From Adenanthera pavonina (Eukaryota; Streptophyta; Magnoliopsida; Fabales; Fabaceae), in contig JAIVEN010000012.1 of NCBI GenBank assembly GCA_026686845.1, positions 28,398,501 through 28,462,500 on the forward strand: a stretch of 64,000 nucleotides of DNA, given 5' to 3'. Positions within the stretch are counted from its first letter, which is position 1. The number at the start of each line of letters is the position of its first letter. Of this stretch, positions 1 to 11,539 are shown piece after piece. The position numbers were made by a program, and so were the translations under genes. The notes beneath the pieces were generated by a model, which worked only from the letters and a program-made list of their open reading frames with translations, ran no database searches and had not been told where the DNA came from.

Positions 1-186
1 CTCAATCCTTGATTTTTCTTTTTTATTTTTATTACTTTTTTTAGTTTTATGAAAATCTCAAAAAGGAGAAAATCATAACTCCACATGATATGACAATCTT
101 TGGAGATATTATTATTTTTTATTATTTTATCTTAAGAAATTTTTCTTTCCATATTTAAAAAAAAAACCATACCAAATATCGTGTTC
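1..186. other. AT-rich segment left of the truncated hAT copy
   Basis: No coding potential or recognisable repeat. Similarity to the second hAT copy stops at about 187, so this is either the flank of a deletion or a later insertion into the hAT element. Confidence 0.5.
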
Positions 187-187
187 A

Positions 188-376
188 CATCTTCCCCTCT
201 TTTTTCAAGGCAAAATATTCCCATGCAGGATTAGCCTTCCCATGCATTGATAAGCTCCCTGTTGTTAAGTCTTTGTTTGATGAAGGAGCATTACTACCAG
301 TAGTATTGTGGTCAGGATTGGTGGGATTGGGAGATATATTATCTTGTGTATAGGCATTAGTTGTTGAAATATCCAT
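188..376 (-). pseudogene. hAT transposase N-terminus, truncated
   Basis: The reading frame starts MDISTTNAYTQDN and runs 63 residues to the first BED zinc-finger residues (AWEYFALKKEGK), where the sequence breaks off. In copy B (18374 downward) the same reading continues into CLFC and the rest of the BED finger. The BED finger is the DNA-binding domain of hAT transposases. An in-frame Met ten codons upstream exists, but MDIS is the start shared with copy B. The zinc-binding cysteines and catalytic domain are absent, so no activity is expected. Identification is by comparison with copy B and general knowledge of the family. Confidence 0.8.
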
Positions 377-415
377 GCTCCTTAACCAGGATAAAGAGAA
401 AGACAAAATTAAAGA

Positions 416-434
416 AAAATTAAGAGTTAACTAA
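416..434. repeat. Target-site duplication, RTE copy A, left
   Basis: AAAATTAAGAGTTAACTAA matches 3604-3622 with one mismatch (A for G at the seventh base). The two copies bracket the LINE. Confidence 0.85.
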
Positions 435-3400
435 TAACAACAACAACTTTAGCCTTATCCCACTAATGTGAGATTGATTACATGGATCATACGATATCAA
501 TAGGCGTTATTAAACACCATCTCCTCAAATAAATCATTTATCAAGAAGTCATTCTTTATAACTTCCATTAACGTCCTTCTTGGTTTTTCTCTATGCCCTT
601 TTATAGGGATCCAAGCGATTTGATCAACTCTCCTCACTCGCTCCTTTTGCCCTCTTCTTTATGCATACTCAAACCTCCTTAAACGATTTTCTACTATTTT
701 CTCCTTGATAGGTGCTACTCCGACTTTCCTTTGTATACAATCATTTCGTATCTTATCCAATCTTGTATGACTAGACATCCATCTCAACATTTTCATCTCT
801 GCTACTCCAAGCTTATACTCTTGTTGTCCTTTCATAGCCTAACATTCACTACCATATAGCATTACTGGTCTTATAACTGTTCGATAAAATTTTCTTTTAA
901 ACTTAATAGGTATCTTGCGGTTACAAATAACTCCTAATGATTTTCTCCACTTTAACCATATAGCTTATATCCTATGCATAATATTCCCATCAATTTCAGC
1001 ATCACTCTATAAAATTGACCTCAAATATATGAAGTTGGCACTTCTTGAATGATTTTCTCTCCAATTTTTACCTCTAAATCATTTTTAATTAGTCTCTTGT
1101 TAAATTTGTAACGTATATATTTTATCTTACTTGTACTCAAGTGGAAACCTTTTGATTCCAAAATATGTCTCAATAACTCAAGTTTTGTATTGACCTCTTC
1201 TTTTTGGTCCTCAATAAAGACTATATTATCCATGAAGAGCATACACTTTGAAATTTTCTCCTATATATGTTTTGTTAGAACATCAAAAAACAAATTAAAT
1301 TGCTATAAATTCAAGAAAGATCCTTGATGTAAAGTTATCCTTATAGAAAAATTCTGTGTCTCACCTCCAGGAGTTCTCACACTTATTGACCTCTCATACA
1401 TATCATTTATGACTCGAATATAAGCCATAGACATACATTTTTTTCTCTATTGCTTTCCATAGCACATCTCTTAGTACTCTATCATAAACTTTTTTCAAAT
1501 TAATGAAAACTATCTGTAAGTCTCTCTCTTCACTCCGATATCTTTTATTCAAATCCTTTAATAAATAAATAGTCTCTGTTGTAGACTGTCATGGCATAAA
1601 TCCAAATTGATTTTCTGAAATACGAGACTGTTTTTTTAGTCTATGCTTATTCACTCTTTCCCAAAATTTCATAGTATGACTCATGAGTTTTATCTCCTGA
1701 TAATTTGCACAATTTTAAATATCCCATTGTTCTTGTATATAGGCTCGAGAATGCACTTTCTCCATTCCTCTGACATTCTATGAGACTTTAAAATCTTGCT
1801 AAATAACTTAGTGATCTACAAGACCCCTTTCTCTTTTAAGCACTTCCAAACTTCGATCGGAATACCATCAAGACTAATAGTTTTACCATTATCCATTCTC
1901 TTAAGAGTTTCTTTTACCTCTCCAACTCAAATCTTATGATAAAAGTTCAAATTCAGATCATCTTTGTGAATTCTTAATCCTTCCGTATCAATAGTTATAC
2001 AAAATCCATCATTAAAAAGCTTGTAAAAGTAGCTCCACCATTTTTCTTTGATATCATTATCTTTAACCAAAACTTTTTTTCTTCACCCTTAATGCATCAT
2101 ACTTAGTCCAAATATCTTGACTTTTTTTTTCTCTTTTCTTGGTAATTTTGTAAATCTTACGTTTATCATTCTTCGTTCATAAATCCTGGTAGAATTCTTC
2201 AAAACTTTAGATCAAGCCTAGCTTATTGCTTTCTTCGTCTTCTTACTAACGAACTAATAACATTTCTAATTTTTATCATTTTTACACAAATGCAAGGCTT
2301 TGAAACACTCTTTTTTATATTTGACATTCTATTGCATACTCTCATTCCACCATCAAGATTCTTTATCTTTAGGTCTAAAACCTTTGGATTCATCCAATAC
2401 TACTTTAACAGTATCCCTGATCCTTTTAACCATCTTATCCCACAAGGTGTTAGCACTTCCTTGTGAGTCCCAATTACTTTCCTCTAGAACTTTTCTTATA
2501 AAGGTCAATTGTTTCTCACATTTTAGTTACCTACCACTTGATCCTAAAATTTAAGACTTTTTCGAATTTTTAGTTTACGGTTCTTAACTAGTACATCAAG
2601 GACCAAGACCCTATGTTGTGAAATTAAACTCTCACTAGAGATTACTATGCAATCTTTACATGCTCTTTTATCTGAGTTCCTTACTAAAAAGAAGTCAATT
2701 TGTGACATTTGGGTTCTTCTCTTATATATGATTAAATACTCCTCCCATTTCTTGAAATAAGTATTTATAATCGTAAGATTATAAGCCATTGAAAAATCAA
2801 GAATAAAATACCTCTCCTCATTTATTTTTTCAAAACCATAACCACTATGAGTTTCCATATATTCCTTTGCCTCTTTTCCCACATAACCATTAAAGTCCCC
2901 CCAATGAAGATCTTTTTCACTTATAGGATATCTCGAATCAAGCCCTCCAAATCTTCCTAAAATTTTTCCTTAATATGTGCTTACAACCCTACTTGAGATG
3001 CGTAAGCACTAATAATATTGAAAATATCATGCCTAATAGTCAATTTTAAGGATAAAATCATATCTTCAATTCTTCTGACTCCTACCATGTTCTTTTTCCA
3101 ATATTTGTTCACAATAATACCAACTCCATTACTTACTTTGACATTCCCTACGTACCAAATTTTAAAAATTAGAATATCTAGCTCCTTAGCTTTTCTCCTG
3201 CCCATTTAATTTCTTGAAGACACAAGATATTAATTCTTCTTCGAATCATAATATCCACCACCTCCATAGATTTACCTGTTAAAGTACATATATTCCAAGA
3301 GGTGAATCGAATCTTGCTTTCCTAGGCTAACTTCTTTAGTCACATCTGTCCAGAATTATGTGGGAACCCTTGCTCATTTAACACTATACACAGGCACCGA

Positions 3401-3603
3401 TGTAATGGCTCTAGCTCATTTGACACTGCATTCGAGCAATTCAACGCGTTACTTCTGGGTAACAACCTAGTCTTAGTACAAATACGTCTCTAATCCATGT
3501 CATAAAGATTCAACAAATTTTTACATTAGTTATCGAAGGTCTAATGCAATTCTCATCTTTTACCCAGGCTTGGGACCAACTATGATACTATATAGGCATA
3601 GTT
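435..3603 (-). mobile_element. RTE-type LINE, copy A (decayed)
   Basis: A non-LTR retrotransposon on the minus strand, with its 3' end at low coordinates. The 3' terminus reads TTGTTGTTGTTATTA on the minus strand, a short TTG-repeat tail typical of plant RTE elements rather than the poly(A) of plant L1. It is flanked by a 19 bp target-site duplication (416-434 and 3604-3622). The body holds a degenerate endonuclease/reverse-transcriptase frame. The same element with the same duplication sits inside hAT copy B (18434-22040), so one insertion event was later duplicated. Confidence 0.88.
900..3260 (-). pseudogene. RTE endonuclease/reverse transcriptase, broken
   Basis: Read from 3260 downward. 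The apurinic-like endonuclease lies at about 3205-2544, where SQIDFFLVRNSDKRACKD and SQHRVLVLDV are visible; plant copies of this domain are often mis-annotated as craniofacial development protein 2-like. Reverse transcriptase remnants follow to about 1000. The catalytic FADD box reads MLFMDNIVFIED at 1242-1207, so both key aspartates of the YADD/FADD motif are disturbed, followed by the conserved KLELLRHILESKGFHLS block. Many stops and frameshifts separate the open stretches. Not functional. Confidence 0.85.
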
Positions 3604-3622
3604 AAAATTGAGAGTTAACTAA
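3604..3622. repeat. Target-site duplication, RTE copy A, right
   Basis: AAAATTGAGAGTTAACTAA, partner of 416-434. The same 19 bases flank RTE copy B. Confidence 0.85.
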
Positions 3623-4818
3623 AACTAAAAAATTTGAGTTATCTAATCATCTTTATTTTTCCCTATATATCTCATATAATTATAATCAGTTTTCCATTCA
3701 TTTCATTAATAATTCTACATAAAAAAGCTCATTAAGTCACTCAACAAATTATATAGTTTGCTGCTACATAAAGAAGCTAGACAAATTTCTACCAATCTTC
3801 TCATAGTATGGACAATTTTAGAAGTTTGATGTAGTTTAGTACACAAGAAACATTTTTAATGGAATTATTATACCCTAGAAAAAGTAGCAAAAATATATAA
3901 CAATTCAGAGTGTTTAAATTACTACTTTTGGAGTATAAACTTGTTAGTTTACATCTGCAATGAACCTTCAGTATGAAAAATACTTCAACCATTAAATGAT
4001 AGCTTGGTGATATATATAAAATAAGGAAATATAAGAGATGAATTACGATGTAGAATATTGAAAGGAAAGGAGAGAGCAAACAAAAATCCTCTATTTCAAT
4101 ACCATCATAAACTGTACTAGAAAAAGCAAGAATAGACATAGCAAAAATGAAAATTTCAGCAAATAGTAAAGAAGCAAAACAAAATTGTTAGCCATCGAGT
4201 TCGAACCTGAAAGAAGCAACTCACGAACTTGAAAGAATGGAAGATGACAAACAGAGGAGGAAGATGCTAAGAACAGAGTCACTACTACTACGATGATGAA
4301 CACGATCTGAGAAGGAGAAATGCAATGGAGTAGGATAGGAATGACGAGCACACAGACAGAGGAATGATAAGAACACGACCTGATGGCAAATATAGAGGTG
4401 AACAATGAAGATTGAAGTTGGCAATGAAATTTGGGAATTGGGGCTGGTAGGGTTTCAAACTCTTGGCCAAATCTCAATTTGAAAGCTAAACAGTAAGTTT
4501 TAATTTTTTTCCTACTTTTTTCACTTTGTTTTTTAGTTTATAATATAATATTTAATGACTAATGATTTATAATATAATAATATAATATAATATAATTTGT
4601 TATAAACAAAAAAGGGACTACTGATAGAAAAAAGTACTGAATGAATGAAACGACATCATATTGCCTAAAAAATAAAACAAAAAAAATAGTACAAACCAGT
4701 TGAATCACCAATTTTACCAGTTTAGGTTGGTTTAGCCGGTTCTTAAAAGGGCCAGTTTCTTGTAATTCTTGATCTAATTGGTTAAACCAGTCAGTCCAAT
4801 TTGGTTTTTTGTGCAATG
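3623..4818 (-). other. hAT copy A leader and 5' terminal region
   Basis: Positions 3623-4005 align with 22060-22382 of copy B, and 4015-4818 align with 29713-30548. The segment is therefore contiguous in copy A and split by a 7.3 kb insertion in copy B. Open frames on the minus strand here (up to 128 codons at 4477-4091) are phenylalanine-, leucine- and serine-rich and are not kept in frame in copy B. The last 130 bases (4690-4818) hold repeated GGTT/AACC motifs typical of hAT subterminal DNA. Confidence 0.6.
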
Positions 4819-6239
4819 GTAAAAAAAGGTGGTTGAATGAAACAATTCCAATGTTGGACTCGGAAAGTTTAGCAGTTGAATTAAATTCTGGAGTTGGAGT
4901 TAGTTGAATTACTCTTTTCAGTTCTAAATATAGAACATCTTCTATAAGTACTATTTGATAAAAAATATAAAACATCTCGTGAGGTTGTCTAATGAATTAA
5001 TTAATTTTTTTTATTTATGCCCATGGTCTATAATTAATATGTGAGATATAAGTGTTATGGGAAGTAGAGATAATATATATAATTAATTTAATAAGAACAA
5101 ATGATAAAAATATTAAAATTTCTTAATAAATTTAATAATCTAACTCTTTTTTTAATGTTATGTGAATTAGTTAGAATATATTATATTTATAACCGGAGGA
5201 ACCAACCACCATCATTGCATTGAAAGTAAAAGCATTCCGTGACCAACGGTTCAGGGGATTAATTGTGGGTACGTACTAAGTATTGACTACAATATATAAT
5301 ACTCAAATCATTCAAATCAATAATATAATAATGTTATTTGTGTGCATAATCTTATGACTACTATACATACTAACTTATTTATATTTAAATATAAAGTTAT
5401 AAAAATCATGCGTTGTAGTTTTTTTATTTAATATATTAATACACCAAAAGTAAAAATTATTAAATTAAAAAGGCGAATGGGATAAGTGTATTATGTAAAA
5501 AAGGGTGGCTAGGGCTGAATAACGATTACGTTTGGTCAAAAACTCAAAGTTGAGTCGTCACGAGAGAATCAAAGAATTCCAATGTTGAATTTGGAAAGTT
5601 ATTTAAGTACAATATAATATTCAGTTCATTTCAAATGATCAATAATATAATAGTGGTATTTGTGTGCATAATCTTATGACTTCATATACATATACTAACT
5701 TATTTATATTTAAATATAAAGTTATCAAAATTGCGCGTTGTACTTTTTTCTTGATTTTTATATAATATATTAATATACAAACTTGAAAATAGGCCCATCG
5801 AAAAGATTTGAATCCTAATGCAATCTTCGTTCTGCTTTCGTAAAAGATTTGAATCCTAATGCAATCTTCATTCCGCTTTCATACTTTCGTACAATTCTTG
5901 CAAATATTTAATTGGGTTCATGCAATTTCAATTTTATTTCATCAATATTTCCCCATAAATTTCAATAGTATTTAAATATTATAAAAATTAATATAATTTT
6001 TAAAAAGCTTCAAGTTGTTATTCTCAAAAAATAAATTTTTACAGTAATAAATATGATATTCTCAAAATACCCTTCATTAAATATGAGTACTAATTAATAT
6101 GGTGTAAAGAGAAATTATTAATTGAGAATAATTTTTTTAAAAATATTTTATTACAAATAAATTATTTTAACAAATTTTATTAGTATGTGTAAAGTAATTT
6201 TTTTCTTTTATATTTAAGGATCCAATCAGTAATGAAGCA
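4819..6239. repeat. Module R, unit A copy
   Basis: AT-rich sequence that recurs at 30549-31150, 31318-32640, 34616-36060 and 45060-47520. Internally a block of about 110 bases at 5290-5400 is repeated at 5630-5740, and a 42-base block at 5799-5840 is repeated directly after it (5841-5882). No coding potential. It lies on the hAT-distal side of the GTAAAAAA target site, so it is the original flank of the P450 unit. Confidence 0.75.
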
Positions 6240-6975
6240 GGATTTAGAATTTGAGTTCCTATAAAATTTAAAAGTGATGTTGTGACATAAGCTGGGTCCA
6301 ATAACACACTGCACACACGTTCTACAATGCTTAAATGTTAAACCGTGGAATATCTAAATGGCAAGCTTCTCCTCTTCTTCTATTTCCCTCAAAAACACAT
6401 CGTTAATGCTCTGTTCTGCTGGCTCGAAACAGAGTAAGCGTTCTGTTCCACACAAGAAAAGCAGACAACGGGTCTTAGAAGCTCTTCGTTTGGAAGACCG
6501 ATCCAGAAACACAGTGTCGACAGAGAAAGTTGTGTTACGCTGCAAAAGCAACACAGTGTGTGTGGGTTGTAAAAGCCAGAAGGTTGGACCTTATTAAATC
6601 ACTTTCTGAGAATAGTTCGAATGAGAAAATATATGTACATTTTGGGAGAGCTAAAAATAATCCAGGTAAATGCAATTTTGGGAGAGCTAAAACGATTATA
6701 AAATCGATATATTTTGGCACAGAAAATGTGGAGTTGGGGACAGAAATTTCTGCCGATCCATTGGTGAAATCACAACTGTTTCATCGATGGAACCAACAAT
6801 GCAGGAGGTTTTTATTGTTCAGTTTTTTAAATTGGTCAACTAAACCACTGTTTCATCGCCGGAAAAACCTCGATCGGATTCTTAAAATTAACAGATACTC
6901 CCTCGATCGGGTTCTTTGCATGAGTTCTTATGTTTTTTTTTTACATAATATAAGTCTTTTTGAAATTGTCTGAAT
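6240..6975 (+). repeat. Module S, unit A copy (exon-like)
   Basis: A block that is clearly less AT-rich than its surroundings. It recurs at 36060-36760, in part at 32870-33152 and 47525-48030, and as an inverted fragment at 11406-11526. It looks like a gene-derived piece carried along in the duplications. The open frame at 6358-6597 is described separately. Confidence 0.7.
6358..6597 (+). other. Small unrecognised open frame, transit-peptide-like N-terminus
   Basis: Encodes 79 residues starting MASFSSSSISLKNTS, preceded by TAAATGGC, which fits a plant start context. The serine-rich start resembles a plastid transit peptide, and the rest is basic and contains VLRCKSNTVCVGCKS. I do not recognise the family. 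The copy at 36168 has a frameshift in the serine-rich part (one A missing), and the copy at 47815 lacks the start, so no copy elsewhere keeps the frame. It may be the first exon of a decayed gene or chance coding in a repeat. Confidence 0.3.
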
Positions 6976-7944
6976 CATTAATTTCTTTTGTCCAAAATGT
7001 TTGTACAGTGGCAGTTAGTGATTGCTATTAATATGGATAATTACATCAATATTTAGTAATATACTTTATCTATCCTATTTTATTTATTATTTTAAAAATT
7101 ATAAATATCTCAATTTATCTATCATTTTATATTATGAATGAATTATTAATTATCTTTTTTATTATTTTACTCTTCATTAAAAATAATAATAGGTAAAGTA
7201 CAAGTAATCTTTTAGTATTTAATTTAAAGATATTTTGATAAAAAATTATTAAATTTTACTATAATCTAATTTATTTAATAATTTTATTGGTTTGTGTTAA
7301 AAGGTTTAAATTGACGGATAAAATGAAATTAAGAAAATACTAAGCGCAATTGAATGGGGTAATTTTGAAAAATAATTGAAATTTTAGACAAATCTAATGA
7401 GGTTAATAATTTTTCAACTAAATTGTTTAATATTTGTGAAGTTAATTAAAGGATCCTTATGAAAAGGATCGAATTGAATTGAGTAATACTTAATATTTTA
7501 ATTCTTAAAACTATTTCTTCCAGATCTTAATATAAATTAATTTTAATTGTCTCATTGTGAATCAAGAAAAGTTAGCTGTATCAATTAAATTATCTAAAAA
7601 TTACTTTAATTTTTATCTTTACTGCTAATAAATATAATATATTTAATAGATTACTGCATTCTCTCTTTTTTGGTACATAATTTGAAATGGATAATTTATG
7701 CCAATTTCTCTTTTCTTTTCTAAATGGTTGTCACTTTAAATAGTTTTCACACATAAAAAGTCTCTAAATTATCTAAATCTAGATTGCAGTAGTATATTTT
7801 AATGATTTTTAATTAAAATATCTTTTATTTAAATGCTCTAAGAGGTGACTTATACAACTTACCATTATTTTTAGTAAAGAATGCCTCATTGAAATTAAAA
7901 AAAAAAAGACAATTTAAAAAATACAAAATTACTAAAATAACAAT
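6976..7944. other. AT-rich intergenic DNA
   Basis: No gene seen. Part of it (7680-7944) is repeated at 37145-37440, so it belongs to the duplicated block. Confidence 0.5.
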
Positions 7945-8640
7945 AACAATTATTCCCTCCAGTTTTTATTATTAAAGATTTTTAACTAAATTATAAAAAG
8001 AAATCAGTTACAATTAGTTAAGGTTGATAAATTTATTAAAATTTTAAAAAAATTGTCCAATTTACCCATAATGAATTCTTAATTAATATACTCATGATAG
8101 AGAAGGTTTAATATATTAAATATGAGAATATTAAATCAATAACATTTAGAAAATAAAAATTAATGTGCTTGTGAAGTGTGTAAAATCTTACTCCCACGTT
8201 CCCATTTTGTGAGACCTTAAAAAATATCACATAGATTAAGTAATATGGTTAAACTTTGTTGAAAGTCTTAATTTTGTAAAAAAAAAAAAATACTAACTTT
8301 CCAAAACAATTACTATCTTTGCAAAGATGTCTTTCATTAATTTTATTAATTTCTCATTTAAAGAAACATATAGATTTATTGTAAAGCAAATTTATAAAGC
8401 ATATTATTAGAAAAAACTTATAAATATTTCAAATTTCACTTAAACCTATAAAAAGACCTTGTAGTATGGGTTATAAAATTTTTTTTGTGAATAGTCTTAT
8501 AAATTGGGGTGGAGGAAGTTGAACTAAGACTACGCAAAATTTTGAAAAATGTGGCCATAATGAAGACCAGAATATCTTAAGTCAGGGCAATTAACAAAGT
8601 GATTAAATTGATGTAACTCCTAAACATACTACTTTTATCC
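7945..8640. repeat. Module M, copy 1
   Basis: Recurs at 11540-12310, 33153-33880, 37440-38140 and, in two pieces, 39200-39650 and 40041-40370. It contains TATAAAAAG-like boxes near its centre. The last third (the part carrying GTTGGTTCAAG in other copies) is missing here. Confidence 0.7.
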
Positions 8641-8671
8641 TGATCCAAATATAAAATCTGTTTTAGAATAG

Positions 8672-8990
8672 AAATAGTACTCCATCTTTTCCCTATTATA
8701 AGTTATATTTATCTATTTCATACATATTTAAAAAATTAATTAATGGTCTTGATATTTTAAAAAATTAACATAACTTTCCAAAATTACCCTCATTAAATTA
8801 TAACTTATCTTAATTATATTTCTCTTAATCTCTCTTAACCATAAATCTTTTATATATTCTCAAGAAAGGTAAAAATAGAAAATAAATATTAAATTTTTTA
8901 TAGATTTCATAAATTGACTTATATTTTGAATCCTTAATTCTTCAAAAATATAAAGAACAGATGAAATATTTATTACACATTTTTTTAAAA
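8672..8990. mobile_element. Probable Stowaway-like MITE remnant
   Basis: Starts near ACTCCATCTTTTCCCTATTA, resembling the CTCCCTCCGTCCC Stowaway terminus, and continues with the AAATATAAG-type AT-rich body seen in related copies (33885, 40388). The right end is not clear. Confidence 0.4.
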
Positions 8991-9159
8991 TTTCCTATTT
9001 AATTTATTATAAAAAAAATAAATAATAGTTATTTTTAAAAAATATTTTAATTTTAAAAAAATTAATTTAATCAACTAATTTTAACTTCTATTCCTAATCC
9101 TCAAATAAAAAAAATTTATATTAAAAAAAAAATCCCAGCCGTCCCCGACATGTAAGATA

Positions 9160-9402
9160 TTTAATTACTCCAAAGAGCCGTCTCGTATTCACTTTCTTTC
9201 TTTCTTTTTCTTTGTTTTTTTTTTTTTAATACAAACGACTACAGGGGGCAAGTGCACGAGCAGGTCGATTCTCTGACGTACTACTCCACAGGGCATGTTC
9301 TTGGACCAAAAGTGTTCACGCATTCATGTTATTTTTTACTTTTTAATATTTTTCTTTTGTCCAAGAAAACGTCATGAAGTTGAAGAAGCCGTCATATTAA
9401 AT
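9160..9402. repeat. Module X, copy 1
   Basis: Begins in a pyrimidine tract (CTTTCTTTCTTTC), then AATACAAACGACTAC, CAGGTCGATTCTCTGAC, GAGCATGTTCTTGGACC (one base varies between copies), and ends near GTCATGAAGTTGAAG. It recurs at 34400-34615, 38705-38960 and 40885-41110. No coding potential. Confidence 0.75.
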
Positions 9403-9405
9403 AGA

Positions 9406-9978
9406 GTTTGAAAAATCAAACTGAAACGACCAATTTAACCGATTCTTGGTGTCAAGTTTGGTTGGGTTATAAATTTCGACTGCTTCTTTTCAAAATTAGT
9501 TAAATTGGCCTCGAACCGATGCTAAATCGGTCAAACCGGTTTATTTTTTAATTATTTTTAAATTTTTTAAAAAAAATTTAAATTTTTTTTATTTTTTTAA
9601 ATAACATTATTTTTAGTAATAAATAGTATTATTTTTATATAAATTTTTTTCTTTCTATATTATAATATTGTATAAGTATTATTATAATACATAATTATTA
9701 ATAATAATAAATCTACTTAACAAATAATATGAAAAAAATATTAATTAACTATTTTAAATTTAAAATATGTTTACAAATGAATATTAACTTATTTAAATTT
9801 TAATATTAGGTTGTAAAATTTATTAATAATATTTTTTTATTTTATATATTGTGTATAAAAATTAAAAAATTATTAATTTATTAACACCGGTTTAATTCCG
9901 GTTGAACCACGGTTGAACCATTGAACCTTAAACCAATGTCTTAATTAATTCAATGTCCGGTCCGATTTTTTCAAACTT
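9406..9978. mobile_element. Short inverted-repeat element, hAT-like subterminal motifs
   Basis: The left end AGTTTGAAAAATC is matched in inverse by GATTTTTTCAAACT at the right end. Both sides are dense in ACCGGTT/AACCGG words, and the middle is pure AT-rich filler. About 570 bp, no coding, so a non-autonomous DNA element. No convincing target-site duplication was found. The subterminal words resemble those at the hAT ends in this window. Confidence 0.55.
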
Positions 9979-9989
9979 GATATTAAGAG

Positions 9990-10373
9990 CGTGTTTGACA
10001 GTGTTTTCTGTTTTCTTGTTCTCAAAACAATTTTGTAAAACTGTTTTCGAGAATAAGTTTTGAAAACAAGAAAATAAAAAAATTTGTTTGAATAATTGTT
10101 CTCAAAATCATAACTAATGAGTTATAGATGAGTTATTCAAAATTTATAACTTTACCATTAGTGAGGTGGATGTTTTTCACATTTTTTTATGTTTTCCAGA
10201 AAAAAAACTACAAAACATCTTAAACTTGTTCTGAGTTTTTTGTTCTTTTATTTTTCTGTTTTCCAAAACAGTTTATAAAAAATAGGTTTACCAAACAAGT
10301 TTTCTGAATTTTCTGTTTCTAAAAGCAGAAAAACTATTTCAGAAATATGAATCAAACAGGCCCTAAATAATCA
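9990..10373. mobile_element. MITE with GTGTTTGA / TCAAACAG ends
   Basis: The left end AGAGCGTGTTTGACAG and right end TCAAACAGGCCCT are imperfect inverted repeats. Poly-purine and poly-pyrimidine runs built from AAAACAG and CTGTTTT fill the body and can fold back. About 385 bp, non-coding. The TTA at the left side suggests a Tourist-type target, but the right side reads AAA, so the family is uncertain. Confidence 0.55.
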
Positions 10374-10619
10374 GTCCGCTCCTTTTTATTATCCTTTCCT
10401 ATTTATATTATAAAATTTTTTAACTATTTTATCTTTATTAAAAAAATTACTTATACACCTTAAAATTATAAAAAAACCCAGCATCTCAATTTCACCCTTA
10501 ATCAATAGAATAAAAAAAACAAACTCTTACTAAAAATTACATAATTCTTATATTTTGGATCAAATAAAAATTCTAAAAAAACTCTTATAATATAATTCAA
10601 AAGGAGTATTAATTAATTA

Positions 10620-11202
10620 TATTATAACTACTATTCATGAAAATAATTCAACATGCATAAGGTTGCATCACGCACTAAAATAATTTGTCTGGTCTCAACT
10701 TTCTATTTAGTATTGCGCTCTTAATGAATATTTACTGCAGTAGTCTAACTTATACTCCGTAAGGTCTTCTTTCTTAATAATGACAATGTACGGAAGAACT
10801 CCCAAATGAGCTTGAACTATGGGGAGTTCTTTAAAAACTTTAAAATTATAAGGACGAACATAAAAATTGACGTTAAACTAGAGGACGAGATGTTTAATTT
10901 TTCCAAATGATTCATAATAAACTTAGTATTTTGGTCCCAAAATGCAATTCTTCTTATAATATATTTTGAGAATTTTGACTAAACCATTAAATTAAATCAT
11001 GAGTCAATTAAGCAGCTGCATGTAATTTTTTTTTGGCACCAAATTAACTAGCTGGAATAAAATTTAGTCAATGTCCTTAACGGCAAAAGAAAGCAGCCAT
11101 TTAAGAAAATCTACACTCCCATAGTGCCTTTTCTCGTCCATAACATGATTGAGAAAAAGATTACATGTACTGTGGTCATCTTAATTAATAGTTATAGCTA
11201 CT
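10620..11202. repeat. Distal P450 upstream block (P1)
   Basis: Aligns with 41690-42245 upstream of gene 2. Its last 270 bases (10931-11202) are repeated at 12557-12830 nearer to gene 1, so gene 1 has two copies of this stretch where gene 2 has one. Confidence 0.75.
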
Positions 11203-11405
11203 TCCTCCGGTCCTAATTATAGGAATTTTTTTCTAATTCTAAATATATGACTATTTATGGTATATAAGAAAGTATTTATTATGCATTTTAAAAAAATCCT
11301 ATTTAATGTATTATAAAGAGAGAGAGAGAAAAATATTAAATAAGAGCAGTTTTAAAAAAAATTATAATTTTCGGAGAAATCGAGATAATAAATTATTTTA
11401 TGTTT
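11203..11405. mobile_element. Stowaway-like MITE, truncated
   Basis: CTTCCTCCGGTCCTAATTATAGG starts just inside the P1 repeat and is followed by the CTAAATATATGACTATTTA body shared with elements at 33885, 40388 and 41150. The right end is missing; module S (inverted) follows. Confidence 0.55.
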
Positions 11406-11526
11406 TTCTTAGGTGGAACAGAATGCTCACTCTGTTTCGGGCTAGCAGAACAGAGCATTAACGATGCGTTTTGTGGGAAACAGACGAAGAGGAGAAGCTT
11501 CCCATTTAGATATTCCACGGTTTGAA
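11406..11526 (-). repeat. Module S fragment, inverted
   Basis: Inverted copy of the first 120 bases of the exon-like block at 6345-6460, covering the ATGGCAAGCTTCTCC start (here GGAGAAGCTTCCCAT). It lies between a MITE and module M, so it marks a rearrangement in the gene 1 upstream region. Confidence 0.75.
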
Positions 11527-11539
11527 AGACATTTTTTCA

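Larger units (their letters stand above)
187..4818 (-). mobile_element. hAT element copy A, truncated, with nested LINE
   Basis: This is the 5' half of a class II hAT transposon read on the minus strand. It carries the start of the transposase (376 down to 188), then an RTE LINE (435-3603), then a non-coding leader (3623-4690), and ends at 4818 in a subterminal zone rich in GGTT/AACC motifs. The 8 bp GTAAAAAA at 4819-4826 directly outside the end matches GTAAAAAA beside the opposite end of hAT copy B at 15433-15440, the size expected for hAT. The 3' part of the transposase is missing because similarity ends at about 187. No clear terminal inverted repeat could be confirmed, so the exact end rests on the target-site duplication and on the related empty site at 45060-45067. 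Confidence 0.75.

Noticed and set aside
4091..4477. 128-codon hydrophobic protein in the hAT leader
   Set aside because: The frame is not conserved in the paired segment of hAT copy B (29713-30283), and the composition is that of a pyrimidine-rich leader.
9406..9978. Deleted derivative of the hAT family at 15441-30548
   Set aside because: It shares GGTT-type subterminal words but not the terminal bases, and no 8 bp duplication was found, so kinship is not shown.
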